Below are positions 47,874-60,789 of a stretch of DNA of 64,000 bases, piece after piece. Under the pieces are notes generated by a model that was not told the DNA's origin, ran no database searches, and saw only the letters and a program-made list of their open reading frames with translations. The stretch spans positions 1,197,411 to 1,261,410 of the forward strand of contig NW_008710179.1 in NCBI RefSeq assembly GCF_000327385.1. The letters run 5' to 3'. Position 1 is the stretch's first letter, and the number at the start of each line of letters is the position of its first letter. Source of the DNA: Lottia gigantea (lineage: Eukaryota > Mollusca > Gastropoda > Lottiidae). The translations under genes were made by a program, and so were the position numbers.

Positions 47874-50800
47874 CTAGTCGCTATTTATTTTAATGATAGG
47901 CCGAATTAATCCCCCGTTTTCATCCAATTCTAGTTCTACATCATCATATTTGTCATCATCTTTTATTTTCTGAAAGATACAAACAATAAAAATGAAGATT
48001 TCCTCTAGAATACTTCGTCACTCTTATAAAACAAATACATAAATCAAATGGAGATCACGTCCAACATTCTGACAATAAAACTTATAATAATATAGAGGTT
48101 TAGAACTACACAGCATACAAAAAAGCAGATTTGCTGTTTCGTTTTATATTTTTAACTGTCGAATGATTAACGTACAAAGTCTGTAGCACACGAGACCTCG
48201 GTTTGATTGGTTATCCTTACTACTGGATCATTTTACTATTGTTTTATTGTTGCCTACCTTGGAATAATCTACCCCACATCTAAGCGGTTTTAAAATACAA
48301 TCTGGGAAGCAACAACAAAACAAATCAAACACTGGCACAGTATAAATTGCTTCTGTTTCGCCTGGCTTTATTCGACCTAGAAAAAAGATGAATGTTCTTG
48401 ACTCGACTGCAATAAGCAAAGCAATAAGAGCTATGATTGGTTGTATTCGCTGGCGTACAATCTATTCAAGTCGCTGCAAAAGCTGTTGTAGTCAAGGTAT
48501 AAGACAAAGTACGTAATAGATTTAAATTTTGAAGATACCATCGTGTATGGGTAAAGATATTCCACGAAAGATCATTTAAACCGAAGTTGCTAGTTTTGTT
48601 CATTGTAGATGTTTCATTATTTGCTCTTTTTTAAATGCAATAAAAACCCCTTTGATAAATAAATGAAATATTGTGTTCCTAACCTGTGATAAAGCTAACG
48701 ATACTGCTTACAACAAATACTATTAAGACTGCTACTCCACCAAGCCACAGATAGGATACGCTGTATACTTTGTCTATACCTTCCCTGGAATTTAACATCA
48801 AAATGAATCTAAAGATTCCTATACTGACTTGATTTCTTTAGCACTTCACCCTTAGTGATAGCAAATGTGACAGTCCTTCTTTGAGTCTCCATATCGAACA
48901 AATACCACGAACAAAAGTTAAAAAGGTAAAAAAAAGATTTCATACTAACGGCGTATAGTTTTTGAAATCTTCTATTTTTTGTATACTTTGTAAAGTGTAG
49001 TTGTATGCTGATAATGTGGAGTTAGTCAGAGGGCAGTTATCTATTGGTGCTGGTGGTAATATTGGTTCCTTCATTAAAGATGAGCTCAAGTATGATCCTG
49101 TTGACAGCCAGAAAGTTATACAAACCCCACAAACTACACCAACCAGGGCACCCTGTAATGGAACAAGGATGAACCACATAGCCAGCATACGAATAAAAGC
49201 ATCATTTATAGGGGAAATGTGGAAATGCATCTTCCAGTTATGCATTCTGTAAGATTATGGGGTATACACAACTAATTAATAAATACGTCTAAATCTAAAC
49301 GATGCCTTAATTAATCAATGTTTAAACAATATGAATGTAAAAAGTCATGTATTTTCAGGAAAAGTAACTGATTTCTTCTAAGTACAAATTAAACCCTATT
49401 TGAAATTAATTCTATTTTAAAGCTATCATTGACAAGAAGAAGCTTAATATTAAATTTATAAAACCCTAGAGGATGAAACAGAACAATAAATTACAATAAA
49501 ATCGATTGAATGTGCTACCAAGAAATTTGATGATATTATATATTTTACTTACTATGTGGTTAACAAAAGGAACTAATGCTGCTACTAAAATCAATCCAGA
49601 AGCTGGTCCAACAAAGGATGCCATTAAACTAAATCCTATCTAAATATAGAATTAACTTAATTATTATTTATTTCCAAGAATACACATACATGTATAATAA
49701 TATCTAAAGCTTAAATGCTGAAGCCTTTTTTTTATATTAACCAACTGTAGTAGTTATTTGTCAGAAATGTTAATCAGGTTTCTTCAAATATCACAAGCAC
49801 TCGTGGAAAGCAATAGTCTCTAGGCACAAAAATACAGGTAACTATACAAAGCGATGCGGAAAAATATACAAATAAGTGAGAGAGAAAATATGGACTCTAT
49901 GAGCTAAGGATTGGGTGAATTATAGGGATGCCGAGTTAACACACTCCTTTGCAGAGTGTCATCGGGTATTCAGGGCACAATAAACTTCTTCTATTTTCTA
50001 CTGTATCGATAATCCAGCACCTCTCCTATTGGCCTCTTGACTTCCGTTTTATAATATATTGATACACCATATTGCAAATTTGTGTCGTGATTTTCGCAAC
50101 TAGTATAACTGAACACGTACCTGTGACATGTTACCACCAACTGTTGAAATAATCATAGAAGTTGCTACTGCCAATAATCCATAAATAATAACTACAATTA
50201 CACATAGTTTGGTTGCCTTTGATTATAATAATAAATATAGAATATCGCAAAAATATAGAAACTGAATAGGAATTAGGTCGATAATTCATGCTTGTATTCA
50301 CTACTACATTTTTCATGTCTTGAAATTGATATTAAAAAAGGTTTCAGACAGTGACAGCGAACACAATAAGATCGACATTTCCCACTGAATGAACCAGGAT
50401 GTTGTTACAAATTAGGGGATAATTTGAACTAATGATAGTGTGTGTATTATATACTTGGGTGAAACAGAAAACCAATTATCTACTGAAATGTATAATTATG
50501 TATTGAATAGTTGAACCAACCCGATATTCTAGCTAAGATGGTTTTGACTCTGTCAGATTTCTTCGACATAAACGGCATGACATAATCTTCAACTGTTTGT
50601 GCTGAAAGAGCACTCAGACCAGATGATAATGTACTAAAGTAGAAAAGTACAATATAAAAAGTTATTGCATTTACCACAATAATGTTTATTACAATGATAT
50701 GAAAGAAGATATGTGTTACATTTACCACAATAAACTTTATCACAACACAGGCCCGTAGCCATGGAGGGTTAAAAAAAGAGATGTCAACATTTATTTTTAA

Positions 50801-53800
50801 ATATATTAACGGCAGTCTTTGTTAAAAGACAAATAAGCAATAAATTCGCTGGGAAATATCAAGAAATCGAGTTTCCGGCGTCTAATTCTGAAAATTTCGA
50901 AGCGGCATACCACAGACCCTATACAAACAATCTTGAACCTTAAATTCGCTGGGAAATGTTAGGAAATCGCGTTTCAACATTTACCACAATAAACTTTATC
51001 ACAATAACGTGATAGAAGATATGGCAATAGTTATTACATTTTCCACAATAAACTTTATCACAAATAACGTGATAGAAGATATAGCAAGAGTTATTCATTT
51101 TCCACAATAAACTTTATCACAATAACGTGATAGAAGATATGGCAATAGTTATTACATTTTCCACAATAAACTTTATCACAAATAACGTGATAGAAGATAT
51201 AGCAAGAGTTATTACATTTTCCACAATAAACTTTATCACAATAACGTGATAGAAGATATGGCAATAGTTGTTACATTTTCCAGAATAAACTTTATCACAA
51301 TAACGTGATAGAAGATATAGCAAGAGTTATTACATTTTCCACAATAAACGTGATAGAAGATATGGCAATAGTTATTACATTTTCCACAATAAACTTTATC
51401 ACAATAACGTGATAGAAGATATGGCAATAGTTATTACATTTTCCACAATAAACTTTATCACAATAACGTGATAGAAAATATGGGAATATATATCTAATAT
51501 TACATTTACTCCAATTAAACTTATTATTATATTATTATAATTACATTAACCAAAAGTTATCACAGTATCTCCATACTAAAAATAAAGTTTAAGTACCTTA
51601 ATGATGCACTAAAGAGTGAAGCCATAAATAAACCAGGCATACCAGGTAAATTTGCAAACAAATCCAGGACAAACAATGGCATTATCTGAAAGACAGGTAG
51701 CTTAAAATATTATACTTTATCATACACAGAGTATTATATGTCGTCTTCTTGTTGCTGTGCGTCTTCGTACTCTGATGTATTAAAAGGGAAGGCTCGCTTG
51801 CATCATAAGCCACATACAGGTTCAGCACATTCTCTCCTTAGCATTTTATTTCATTGTAGAAATAAAACATACGGACAGTAATCAGAAATGAATGAAATGA
51901 GGTTTACAAGCAATAATTTGCTCTAAAAAAAAACAGTCGTAAAACAATAGGCCATCGTAATTCGATTATTGATTTTTGATCATGGTGTCTTTAAATTTTT
52001 ATCTTTACACAATCTCTAATCCGCTTATTTCACTAGACATTCTATTTCAATTCCACAAAAAGTGATATAGATTGTGTTTTTTTAAAAGCTTTAACCTGCA
52101 TCAGCAAACTTTGAAAAAAAATCCAAGGGCTACTATTTTCAACAATACAATACCTGATTAGCATTGTCAATTTGTCCACTAGCCATTGGATCACATTTTA
52201 TTTTACTATAGTAGGCAAAGGCTACCAGGCCTTCCAACATAGCTAATGTCATAGTAATGAAAAACATAGGACCAACCATTGCCATCACTCTGTAAAAGAA
52301 AAATTAACTTAACATACACAAACACGTTACTAGAATTTACATTGTATTTATTTGATATTTTGGTTATTTTTTATTATTATAATAAGGAAAGTCATTCATT
52401 GAAGCTTCATTTACTCTTTTAAGTAAATGTCTGTAAAAAAGTACAAATAACATAATAAGACACAACAAATTCATATAACAAGTCTTTCTGAGGATATGAA
52501 TTTTATAATAAAAAATCAAATTTTTATAAATAAAGATCATACAGGTAAATTTAACTTTTGATTTATTGAAGCCTATAAGGATATCTACCTGGTGGATCAA
52601 AAATAAAAACCTCTATAGTGACGTTATCCCTATTTTCATATCAAAATCCCAGGGATGTTATCTATAATATATACGACTCTAAGGGCCGTATGCAGCGCTC
52701 TTACCTTGACTAAAGTTGAACTTCGGCTAATGTCGAACTTTACAAAGTTAGGATTAAGGCTTTCATTTTCTACATTTGATAGTCAAATTTAAGCATGACT
52801 TTCGTAAAGATCGACCGATGCATACCTTAAGTTCGACTTAAGTCTAAGTTTAGTCAAAGTTTAGGTAAAGTACGAGCGTTGCATATGGCCCTAAAAGTTA
52901 TATTCCAATAGCTCAATAGATGAATTAAGTTTGCAGATACGAGTTACATCCCTTCGACGGAAAGCGACTCTTTCATATCGTAATATTTTATATTTAATTA
53001 CGAAAGTAACGGATAAAAACTCTGATGGACACTACCACGAGAAAAGTTTGTTCGAGCGCTGCGTTATTGCGTTACTGGGTATAGTAAGATCCACGCCCGT
53101 TGTCTACAACAATCTTGTTCCGACTTTTTAGCACGTGGTGTATATTTACTTGACAAATTTTCAAAGTCTTAACAAATAGGAAGTCTGTCACTGGTTAATT
53201 AATGAACTGAACGAGTAGCGCACCTTATTTCATTATAATTGAGGTATAATATGTTATATACCTGAAAAATTAACACAGATCCTTGCCAGTTTATATATGC
53301 CATAAAAAACACGCTGACGCTTAAAATAAAAAAGCTCTCGGCAATGTTTAATCCCGTACAGATAAAATAGTATGTAGTGCATGTAGCATGATGTATTCAA
53401 ACTTACTTTTGGGCATCACGTTTAGTAGGAGTTGATGAGATACGTTGAATGGAAGCTTGACCAACAGCTAATCCCATTGTTCGTAATGTCATACCAATAA
53501 CCAAGATCCAAAATGTATGTCGGATTGTTGGGTCTGGACTAAAGCTAGATATAGATAGAAGCATTAATAGGAAATTTATTACAGACATTGCTTGTTTTGA
53601 GACCTAATTGGTTACTACATCCGTCAGATTGGAGCTTGGACAAAAACTAGAGACCATTTTAATTTTGAAACTTCATATCTCAATTAATCTCAAAATTATC
53701 TGTACTTACTTGAACATTTTTAAACGACCTCCTTCTTTTCCCAGTCGAAACACTTCTGATGGACCACCAACATCCATCGTGCCCTAAAAATATTAAAAAG

Positions 53801-56500
53801 TATAATATTTCTTTATTCTAATATCATTACTTGAAATGATACAGATACTAAATTGATCTGATGTAATTGTATAAAGATACTCAATTGTGACGTCAAATAA
53901 AAATTAGTTATGTCTTCCAATACCCATAATAATACTTGCTTACATCAACATTCTTGGTTTGATCCCATTATCAGTCAGAAAACTTTCATCGACTAAAGTT
54001 GCGGGCATACGAGCCGTCTTGGTCGGAGACTTTTGTTGCCGATTAGAGTCTTGTCTTGAGTTTCAACGACTGGCACGGGCACACGAGGAGACAAAAATCT
54101 TCAGTCGGTCGTTTTCCACCTTGTCGATAATCACGTGAGGAGCATGCAATTGAAAGAAAAAAACTGAATCGGACTGGGCGATTAAGGTCTGTCTTGCAGA
54201 TGATAAAACTATCGGAGACAATTATCAAACTTGTTTGATATTATAAATCCTGTCGGCGACACGATGATCTTGTGGAAGCAGGGGAACTCGCGAGATTTTA
54301 CTCAAGATTCGATTCGGAGACAAAAATCTCCGAGCAAGACCGCCCGGTCTTCCCGCACCTTAAGCAAAACCAGTTGACCCTGTCTCAAGTATAGGTTTAT
54401 AAAGCTTGTGAGCTTAGTTTTTCAGATTTCCCCTTTCCGCATTGTACATTGTCTGGAATTGACTTAATTAAGAAACACTATTAAAGCATGTTTACCTTGA
54501 TTAAAACAGCAAATATACCCATGATCATGATTAAAGTTTGAAAGACGTCCGTCCAGACCACTGCCTTAAAGCCACCCTGTATTCAAATAGTAAGTATTAT
54601 TCCCTCAATGTACATTTGACCGATTCCGTTGCAAGGCAATTGCAAGTAGATAGAACTACTTGCCATCGACGAAAGAGTTATTTTCCAGAACTTCCAGAAT
54701 TTCTTACTTTGAACGTATACAAACATTTACGTTACATTTAGAAGAAGAACCGAGGTTGTCAATAATACAAATAATACTTAAAGCGGAGAAGATGCAATGT
54801 GTTTCTGGTGAGAAGAACTCTAACGATGCATGATGTGAACATACGAAATGATTATTTCAAGACTGATATTGAGTTGCCGGACTATTTATATTTTCAATGT
54901 TGAACTCGGGGTCTTTATTCAAAATCTTACAATTGTAGTATATATCATAGATGCTGCTGCCACGGTTGTCATCGACCAAACTAACGGAAAACCCATTACT
55001 GAAACAAAATAAAAATAGCATTAGATAAAAGCAAGAACAAAAGTCTCACAACCAAACTTACTGTAGACTATAAAGTCAAGTTTTATCTAGAAGAAAAAAA
55101 CAAGAAACATAAATTTCCAAATAAGACTTTTAGCTTTTAGTGCACAAATAGATAGTTAATTTTGCATTGCAATAGGTCATATTCTGAAATTTTATATTTC
55201 ACTTTGAATCAAAACCGTTCAATACAAATTGCCTACCTGCTTGAAGAGCTATTGCAGGACCAAATAATACCACACCCATGTATAAAATCTGAAATAAAAT
55301 TCATTGGTGTAGTTTAATTAAATAACAATACTTTCAGTTGGTTAATCGATGTCTAAGGGAAATAACTACCAAGTGTTAATCAAATCAAACTCATCTCATT
55401 TTAGTTGATTTAAGATTCAGTCACACAATGTATTCCCAAAATTCCACCATTGGCCATTTTTGAAGTCATAAAGAGTAGTGATCGATGCCATTTCACAACC
55501 AGGTGACCTACAACTCAGATCCTACTGTATATGGAGATGTACGAAAACAATAGAACATTCTTCCTCATCATGAGATACTTATATGATTACTCACCGTATT
55601 CAGTACTGCTAATGTAGAACCAACAGCTCGAACTGCTCTGGATTTGAATCTTAAATCTAGATACTACATAAAGAGAAATTTTAACTGCAGTTGTTTTTTC
55701 AATAGTATGGAGTTCTGAATACATTTCTGCACAGGCAGAACTTGTGAGTACCGAGGAAAACTTTTAACAAGTAAGGGAACTTGAAAAATACTTATATACT
55801 CTGAGGGAAAGGACTATTGAAGCATTAAATTCAAATGAATATGAATATTATTCCCAGATAACAACTATAAGCACTCGTATAGTCTTTGAATGGCATTTAG
55901 CAATTGTGAGTACGATATATAGACACAGCTTTATGGAACAACAATCACTGGTTAAAGTTTTATGCAACGTTTCGACGTGTTTCCGTGTTTCAGGCACACG
56001 TTGTATAAGACTTAAACCAGTGATTGTTCCATAAAGCTGTGTCTATATATAAGCACTCGTGAGACAAAACGTAGCTAATATTTTTCAGTTAAGGTCATGG
56101 TATATGAAAGTGCAAAGGAGGTAAATAATTTAAATAAAAAAGACTCTCCGCTTACCTGATATACGCTAGTAATTTTCAAAGGATGGATCAATGGAACTAT
56201 CATACGAGCTCCAATCAACATCACAAATAAAAATCCAAAACAACCCCACCAAAACATCATTCCAAAGGTGTAGATCTCCGCAGGAAACCCTAACATCATT
56301 ATGGAAGACTCAAAGCTAACCATAAGGGACAGGGTTATGGGTACGATTTTCATCGATCGGCTTCCAACAAGATATTCCGATGTTGTTTTCTTTTTGCTAC
56401 CGGCCAAAGCATAGTAGATACCAATGCCAACCGAAATTATAATCGTAATTGCAAACACGATATAATCAGCATAATGAAAACCACGAAATTCTACAGCCAT
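47874..56500 (-). CDS. SLC5-family sodium-coupled transporter (SMCT/SLC5A8-like)
   Basis: Sixteen exons are recognised: 56500-56156, 55663-55595, 55288-55237, 54998-54931, 54576-54496, 53783-53710, 53544-53407, 52289-52154, 51685-51597, 50633-50521, about 50216-50121, 49639-49553, 49152 to 48946 or about 48977, 48784 or 48779 to 48684, 48376-48258 and 47969-47874. The start MAVEFRGFHYADYIVFA, GFPAEIYTFGMMFWW, YTTIGGFKAVVWTDVFQ, LSSGLSALSAQTVEDYV and VYSVSYLWLGG are hallmarks of the sodium/solute symporter family closest to monocarboxylate/iodide/multivitamin members. Many TM helices are visible. Most junctions agree in phase. The 50521/50216 junction does not fit any GT-AG pair seen. The 49152 exon joins the next only with an upstream donor (near 48976) and an acceptor ending at 48780. 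Substrate is unassigned. Confidence 0.88.
50975..51478. repeat. 59-bp tandem repeat in a transporter intron, about 8.5 copies
   Basis: The unit is CATTTTCCACAATAAACTTT, ATCACAATAACGTGATAGAA, GATATGGCAATAGTTATTA (59 bp). Each unit carries a small inverted repeat (TATCACAATAACGTGATA). Diverged units lie at about 50655-50745. Confidence 0.93.
52682..52895. mobile_element. MITE with about 50-bp imperfect terminal inverted repeats
   Basis: The left end reads AGGGCCGTATGCAGCGCTC, then TTACCTTGACTAAAG. The right end, reverse-complemented, reads AGGGCCATATGCAACGCTC, then GTACTTTACC and TTTGACTAAAC. The element is about 214 bp and non-coding, and lies in an intron of the transporter. Confidence 0.8.
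53998..54362. mobile_element. MITE with about 40-bp terminal inverted repeats
   Basis: The left end reads TTGCGGGCATACGAGCCGTC, then TTGGTCGGAGACTTTTG. The right end, reverse-complemented, reads GTGCGGGAAGACCGGGCGGTC, then TTGCTCGGAGATTTTTG. It is CpG-rich and non-coding, and lies between two transporter exons. Confidence 0.82.
55914..56049. repeat. Long near-perfect hairpin in a transporter intron
   Basis: The arm TATAGACACAGCTTTATGG, AACAACAATCACTGGTTAAA, GTTTTATGCAACG pairs with the reverse complement of 55998-56049 with few mismatches. A loop of roughly 28 bases lies between them. AAGCACTCGT also occurs directly on both outer sides. It could fold as RNA or be a small foldback element. 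Confidence 0.85.
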
Positions 56501-59500
56501 CTTGAATGGTGCCTAGATCAAAGAGAAGAGCAAAAAGTGATCTATCTTCTTGTAAAATGAATTAAAGATTTATTGTTGGAAGGTTGTTAATCCTTTGAAT
56601 TAAATGAAACAAAGTTTCGAAATCTAATATTGTTTCTTTTTTGATTAATTTCTTATCATAATTTAACTTGCTATTTATATTTAAATCTCCATTGCTTTAT
56701 AATATATTACTAAAATCTGACGTCAAACGATTTCCTAGATTCAAAAGGTTTTTTTTCTGCCAAGCTTCATTTCTTACTACTTTAATCGAATACTTCCTAT
56801 ATATTGACCAAACTTTGAATTTGTTTTACGAATTATTTCATTCCTGCAACATTCTGATTCTAAAATCGAATTAGCTAAAAAAAAAGAAAAGAAAAATGTC
56901 GTACGTACCACAAAGTGTTCTGTTGTTAACTTACATTCTGAACACCCCCATCCTTTTGCAGGTTATGATCGTGCATTTTAATAACCATTTGTAGACGAGC
57001 TCTAGAATATCATTAACGTGAATTCTAGATATGGTTGTGATAAATTTTAATAAGTTAATAAAAGTAGTAGGTCAGTGCAAGGAACTTCAAACTCTTCTTT
57101 GCTTGAAAGTATGAAAATAAGCAGGATTTTAACATGAATGAAATGAATGGAGTTTTACGTCCTACTATTCTGCACCATGTGGGCAAGACGGGCAACGCCA
57201 TTAAGGGTGCTTTGAGGGAAATTATGCTAGAACAGCGGCATTAGCCTGCTCTTCTTCGATTTCCAACTGTCGAAGGATCTTAAACGTGCCCAGCTTGTAG
57301 CTCACGGGGCTTTTCCTTGTCAGCCCCTGCTACCTGCATCACTGACAGGGGAAAGTGAAAAATTGGACGAATAGTCATAATACTATGGCATGTCGTGTGT
57401 TAATTGACTATTTTATCACCAAACACGACAACGTCAATGAATAACGAGAGCATAGGTTCTAATATAAGTTCAAAACATCCTTTAACATTGGCAACATTGA
57501 ATATCGAATATTATGATAAAGGATTTCATGGCCACACCTCGTATATTTTCTAAACAAATGTATGGTCATGGTTCAACTGATAAGACTGAAAGTACAAAAT
57601 TAACATTTCAAGAGAAGCATAACTTATACCCCTGTCACATCGGAAAGGCGTCCCTAACTTCCCTAACTGTGATGCTATGGCAGAGGAAGATTGGCTCGTA
57701 AGAGTGATATGAGCATATAGGAATCGTCAGATATCGTGCTGTGGTCATTATTGTCCCCAACGATCGAGTGTTTTAGGCTTGTACCACGATCCTTGGGAGA
57801 TTCTGCTTTTCTTGTGCGATCAGCTATAAAAACTTGTTCCATGATATAATAATTATTATTTCAAATTCATCATTAACAGAATATTATTATTATCATATAT
57901 ATTATGGAATAGATCCATTTTATGAGGACTGTTGGCACGAACCATAAAGTAGTCACTAAATCTAATTGTGGTCTATGGAAATGCAGATATATATCATTTC
58001 ACTTTAATAAACGGGTTCTATCCCTTCGACGAAATTTAGAAAATATCATTTCCGCTATCTGTATCACGCTTTAGATTGGCCTGCGATATAAGAAAGACGT
58101 GAAGGCAATCTTATTAAAGCAAGAAATAATTGAAATTGAAATCTTATCTGCATCAATATGAATTATCATAAAACTTTATCAGGCCTACCAAAATCATCAT
58201 TTATTTAATCATTTATCGTCACTTCTTCCTCTGTTATACATTTAATGAAGACGAGTCGAAATTTTATACTCCCAAGTTGACTAGGTTCGGAATTGACTTA
58301 TTGCCCTTGACGCAGTAAATACTTGTTAAAATAACGTTTTCATACGATTTGTTTGAAGCTTGGCATTTGGCCGGCCTACATCCTTAAATTTTAGCACTCT
58401 GGGTCTGACTTGGATAAAGATAAGTTTTGTTTTTGGAATTCTCGAAAGAGTCCGAAATTTACGATATTTTACAATGTTCCTGAGGCTATTTATTTTTTTA
58501 AATTTTTCGCTCTAAAAGATTTTCAAAATTTTTTCATATTTCACCGATGATTTTTCTCATATTGTGTCTCTAATGAATTCAGCTCATTTCCAAAGTTTTA
58601 ATGTATTGACAATTTTACACTATCTTTCTTTAAGGTGACACTGACTTTCCATAATAAAAAAGTATAAAATTATCAACGAATGGGTGAGCTACATGTTATG
58701 TGTGTCATACTAAACAGGGAAGTTTTTGAATACTTTGATACCCGCTTGATTGAATTTTTATAATACATCCATTAAAATGTATTTTTTCATGAGGTTGCTG
58801 GGTTACTATGGTTAGTCAAAAACAAAAAAAAATCTTTTTTTTTCAGTATGTGAAGATAGCTTGCCGGGCAAGGTAACATACACCCACTACCAGTTGTCAG
58901 AAATGATAACAAAATCTTTTGTAGCTTAATAGTGAATTTTCAAATAATCTATATCATCATATATCATCTAAATCATCTATAAGTCAAGGCAAAAACCTGA
59001 AACAGTTCATCAAATCATCATGAAATTCAAACATGAACACATTGTCATCGCGCTTGGTCATAATTAAAGAGCGTAGCCACGGCCCGTGTCATCATGAACA
59101 AAAATGAATTGCATGATCGCAAACTATGGTTTTATGTCTTGGGTTAGGACAACTACCACTTAAAATAGACATAAAATTTAAAGTCTCAAACTTGGGCATA
59201 TATATTCATCAGTTGGGCTTGCCAGGTGCCATGACAAAAGTATAAAATTGGATTATAGAGGAATTTGACTTATAGTTTTGACACAAGGTAAGTCCACCGA
59301 TGAATAAAGACTTATTTTGGTCAAGTTTAAAAAATCAATTTTTTGGTCATCCTTAGGGGTGGTAAACCTTTGAGTATGGTCTCCAGCTACAAAACAATTC
59401 TATTGTGTACGACCCCTTCTAACAACCTCATATTATGTAGTCTCAGGCATTAAGAAGTCGTTCAAGAGTAGAATTAAGTGACTTATTTGCTGCTTTAATG

Positions 59501-59929
59501 AAAACCATTGATAATTGATATGTAAATCGGGCTAAATGCTTCCAAAAGGTTGTTAATTTGACCCCGAAAATATAATCAGAAAGTCAGCCGGCTACATTAA
59601 CACATTAAAGATCTGCCATAACTTCCTCATTCCTCAAATATATATGATTACATGTCTTTCAAATATTTAAATAACATCAATGTATAGATATTGTCTATGT
59701 TTCAATATATCCTGTGGACACACCTACCACTTTAAATAACTACTAAGAAGACGTGTATACAAAACTCTACATATCATATGATTTATGTTAGTATTTTTTA
59801 GCCAAAGGATAGGGTATTCAATTTCTTCTTGGAGGTATAATAGTATGATATCTTGTATTTAAATAATATTATGCGATATGCTGAAAGATTAACGTTATAA
59901 TATGTAAGACTTATATCGCAATATTCAAT
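56501..59929. other. Divergent intergenic region between the transporter and the 59.9 kb gene
   Basis: About 3.4 kb separates the two divergent start codons. It contains a partial SINE (57134-57365) and the repeat family B copy 2 (59240-59375, plus). No other coding or RNA gene was recognised. Confidence 0.5.
57134..57365 (-). mobile_element. tRNA-derived SINE, head-truncated copy
   Basis: It matches the body of the 10.9 kb SINE (TGAAATGAATGGAGTTTTAC, CTGCACCATGTGGGC, CGATTTCCAACTGTCGA, CATCACTGACAGGGG). It lacks the tRNA-like head and has small internal deletions, as expected of an older 5'-truncated insertion. Confidence 0.8.
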
Positions 59930-60214
59930 ATGTCTGGTGTTTATAATTCAACCCACGATTCGCCATGGAATTATTCCCTGAATGATCAAGAGACTCGATC
60001 TGCTGGGAAACAATGGCAGAATTCTTTTGGCGAAGGTTTATCCACAAGCAATGGTGTATTTCGACGAGACGAGAGCAATTCGACACCCACAGAAATTCAA
60101 CTACGAGAAACAAAATCCAAGAGCAAATTATTGAAAGAAGATGATGATATTCCAGAATGGACCAACACTTTTTTTGGAGCAACTTTCAGGCGATACTCGG
60201 AAGAATGGAAACAG
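59930..60214 (+). CDS. First coding exon of an unrecognised gene
   Basis: A 285-nt exon runs from ATG 59930 to CAG at 60214, followed by the donor GTAGGC in phase 0. The 95 residues begin MSGVYNSTHDSPWNYSLN and are polar and low in hydrophobics, with no signal peptide. They end in a conserved-looking, aromatic-rich block, DIPEWTNTFFGATFRRYSEE. This could be the cytosolic N-terminus of a membrane protein. No family was recognised. No further exon was identified before the window ends, so intron 1 is probably at least 3.8 kb. Codon use and a clean donor support a real exon over a chance frame. Confidence 0.6.
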
Positions 60215-60789
60215 GTAGGCATCAGAAACATTTGTTTTACAGAATTAAGTCCAAGACTTTTAAATTAACTGTAAAAACTGCAAAAATATCTGCACCTTTT
60301 ATACAGAAAATGTAGTGGGGTGGGTTAAAATGGTGTATTGTGTCGATGGAATATCCAATAGAATCGTATGTAGCCAACATGTAGTTAAGTTAACGTGGAA
60401 TTTCATAACGATTACTAGCTCCTATTCAGGCAATGTTAATGATACTACTGCTCTATTGTTTAAACAATATAATATTCTTTGATAATCATATATGTCTACA
60501 GCCGATCATCATCTGAGCTACTCATTTCAGCCAATTTAATTTATTGAATTCTCTTGTAAAATAGGAACTTTTTAATTTGAGAGGTTATATCTCACCATTA
60601 TCACATGTCAGAATGAATAAACGGCGACGGGTTCAACTGCAATTGGATAAGGCAGAGCAAACATCGCATAAACCATTATGTTTAGGCCCCCTAGCCGTCT
60701 AATATTCATTCTGAAAATGACGTTTTAATAATATTTTAGGGACATATAAAACATAGGAAATGCTTCTATTGAGTTGAGTTGACTGAATT

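Noticed and set aside
51117-51427. Repetitive open frames on the minus strand
   Set aside because: They are translations of the 59-bp tandem repeat in a transporter intron.
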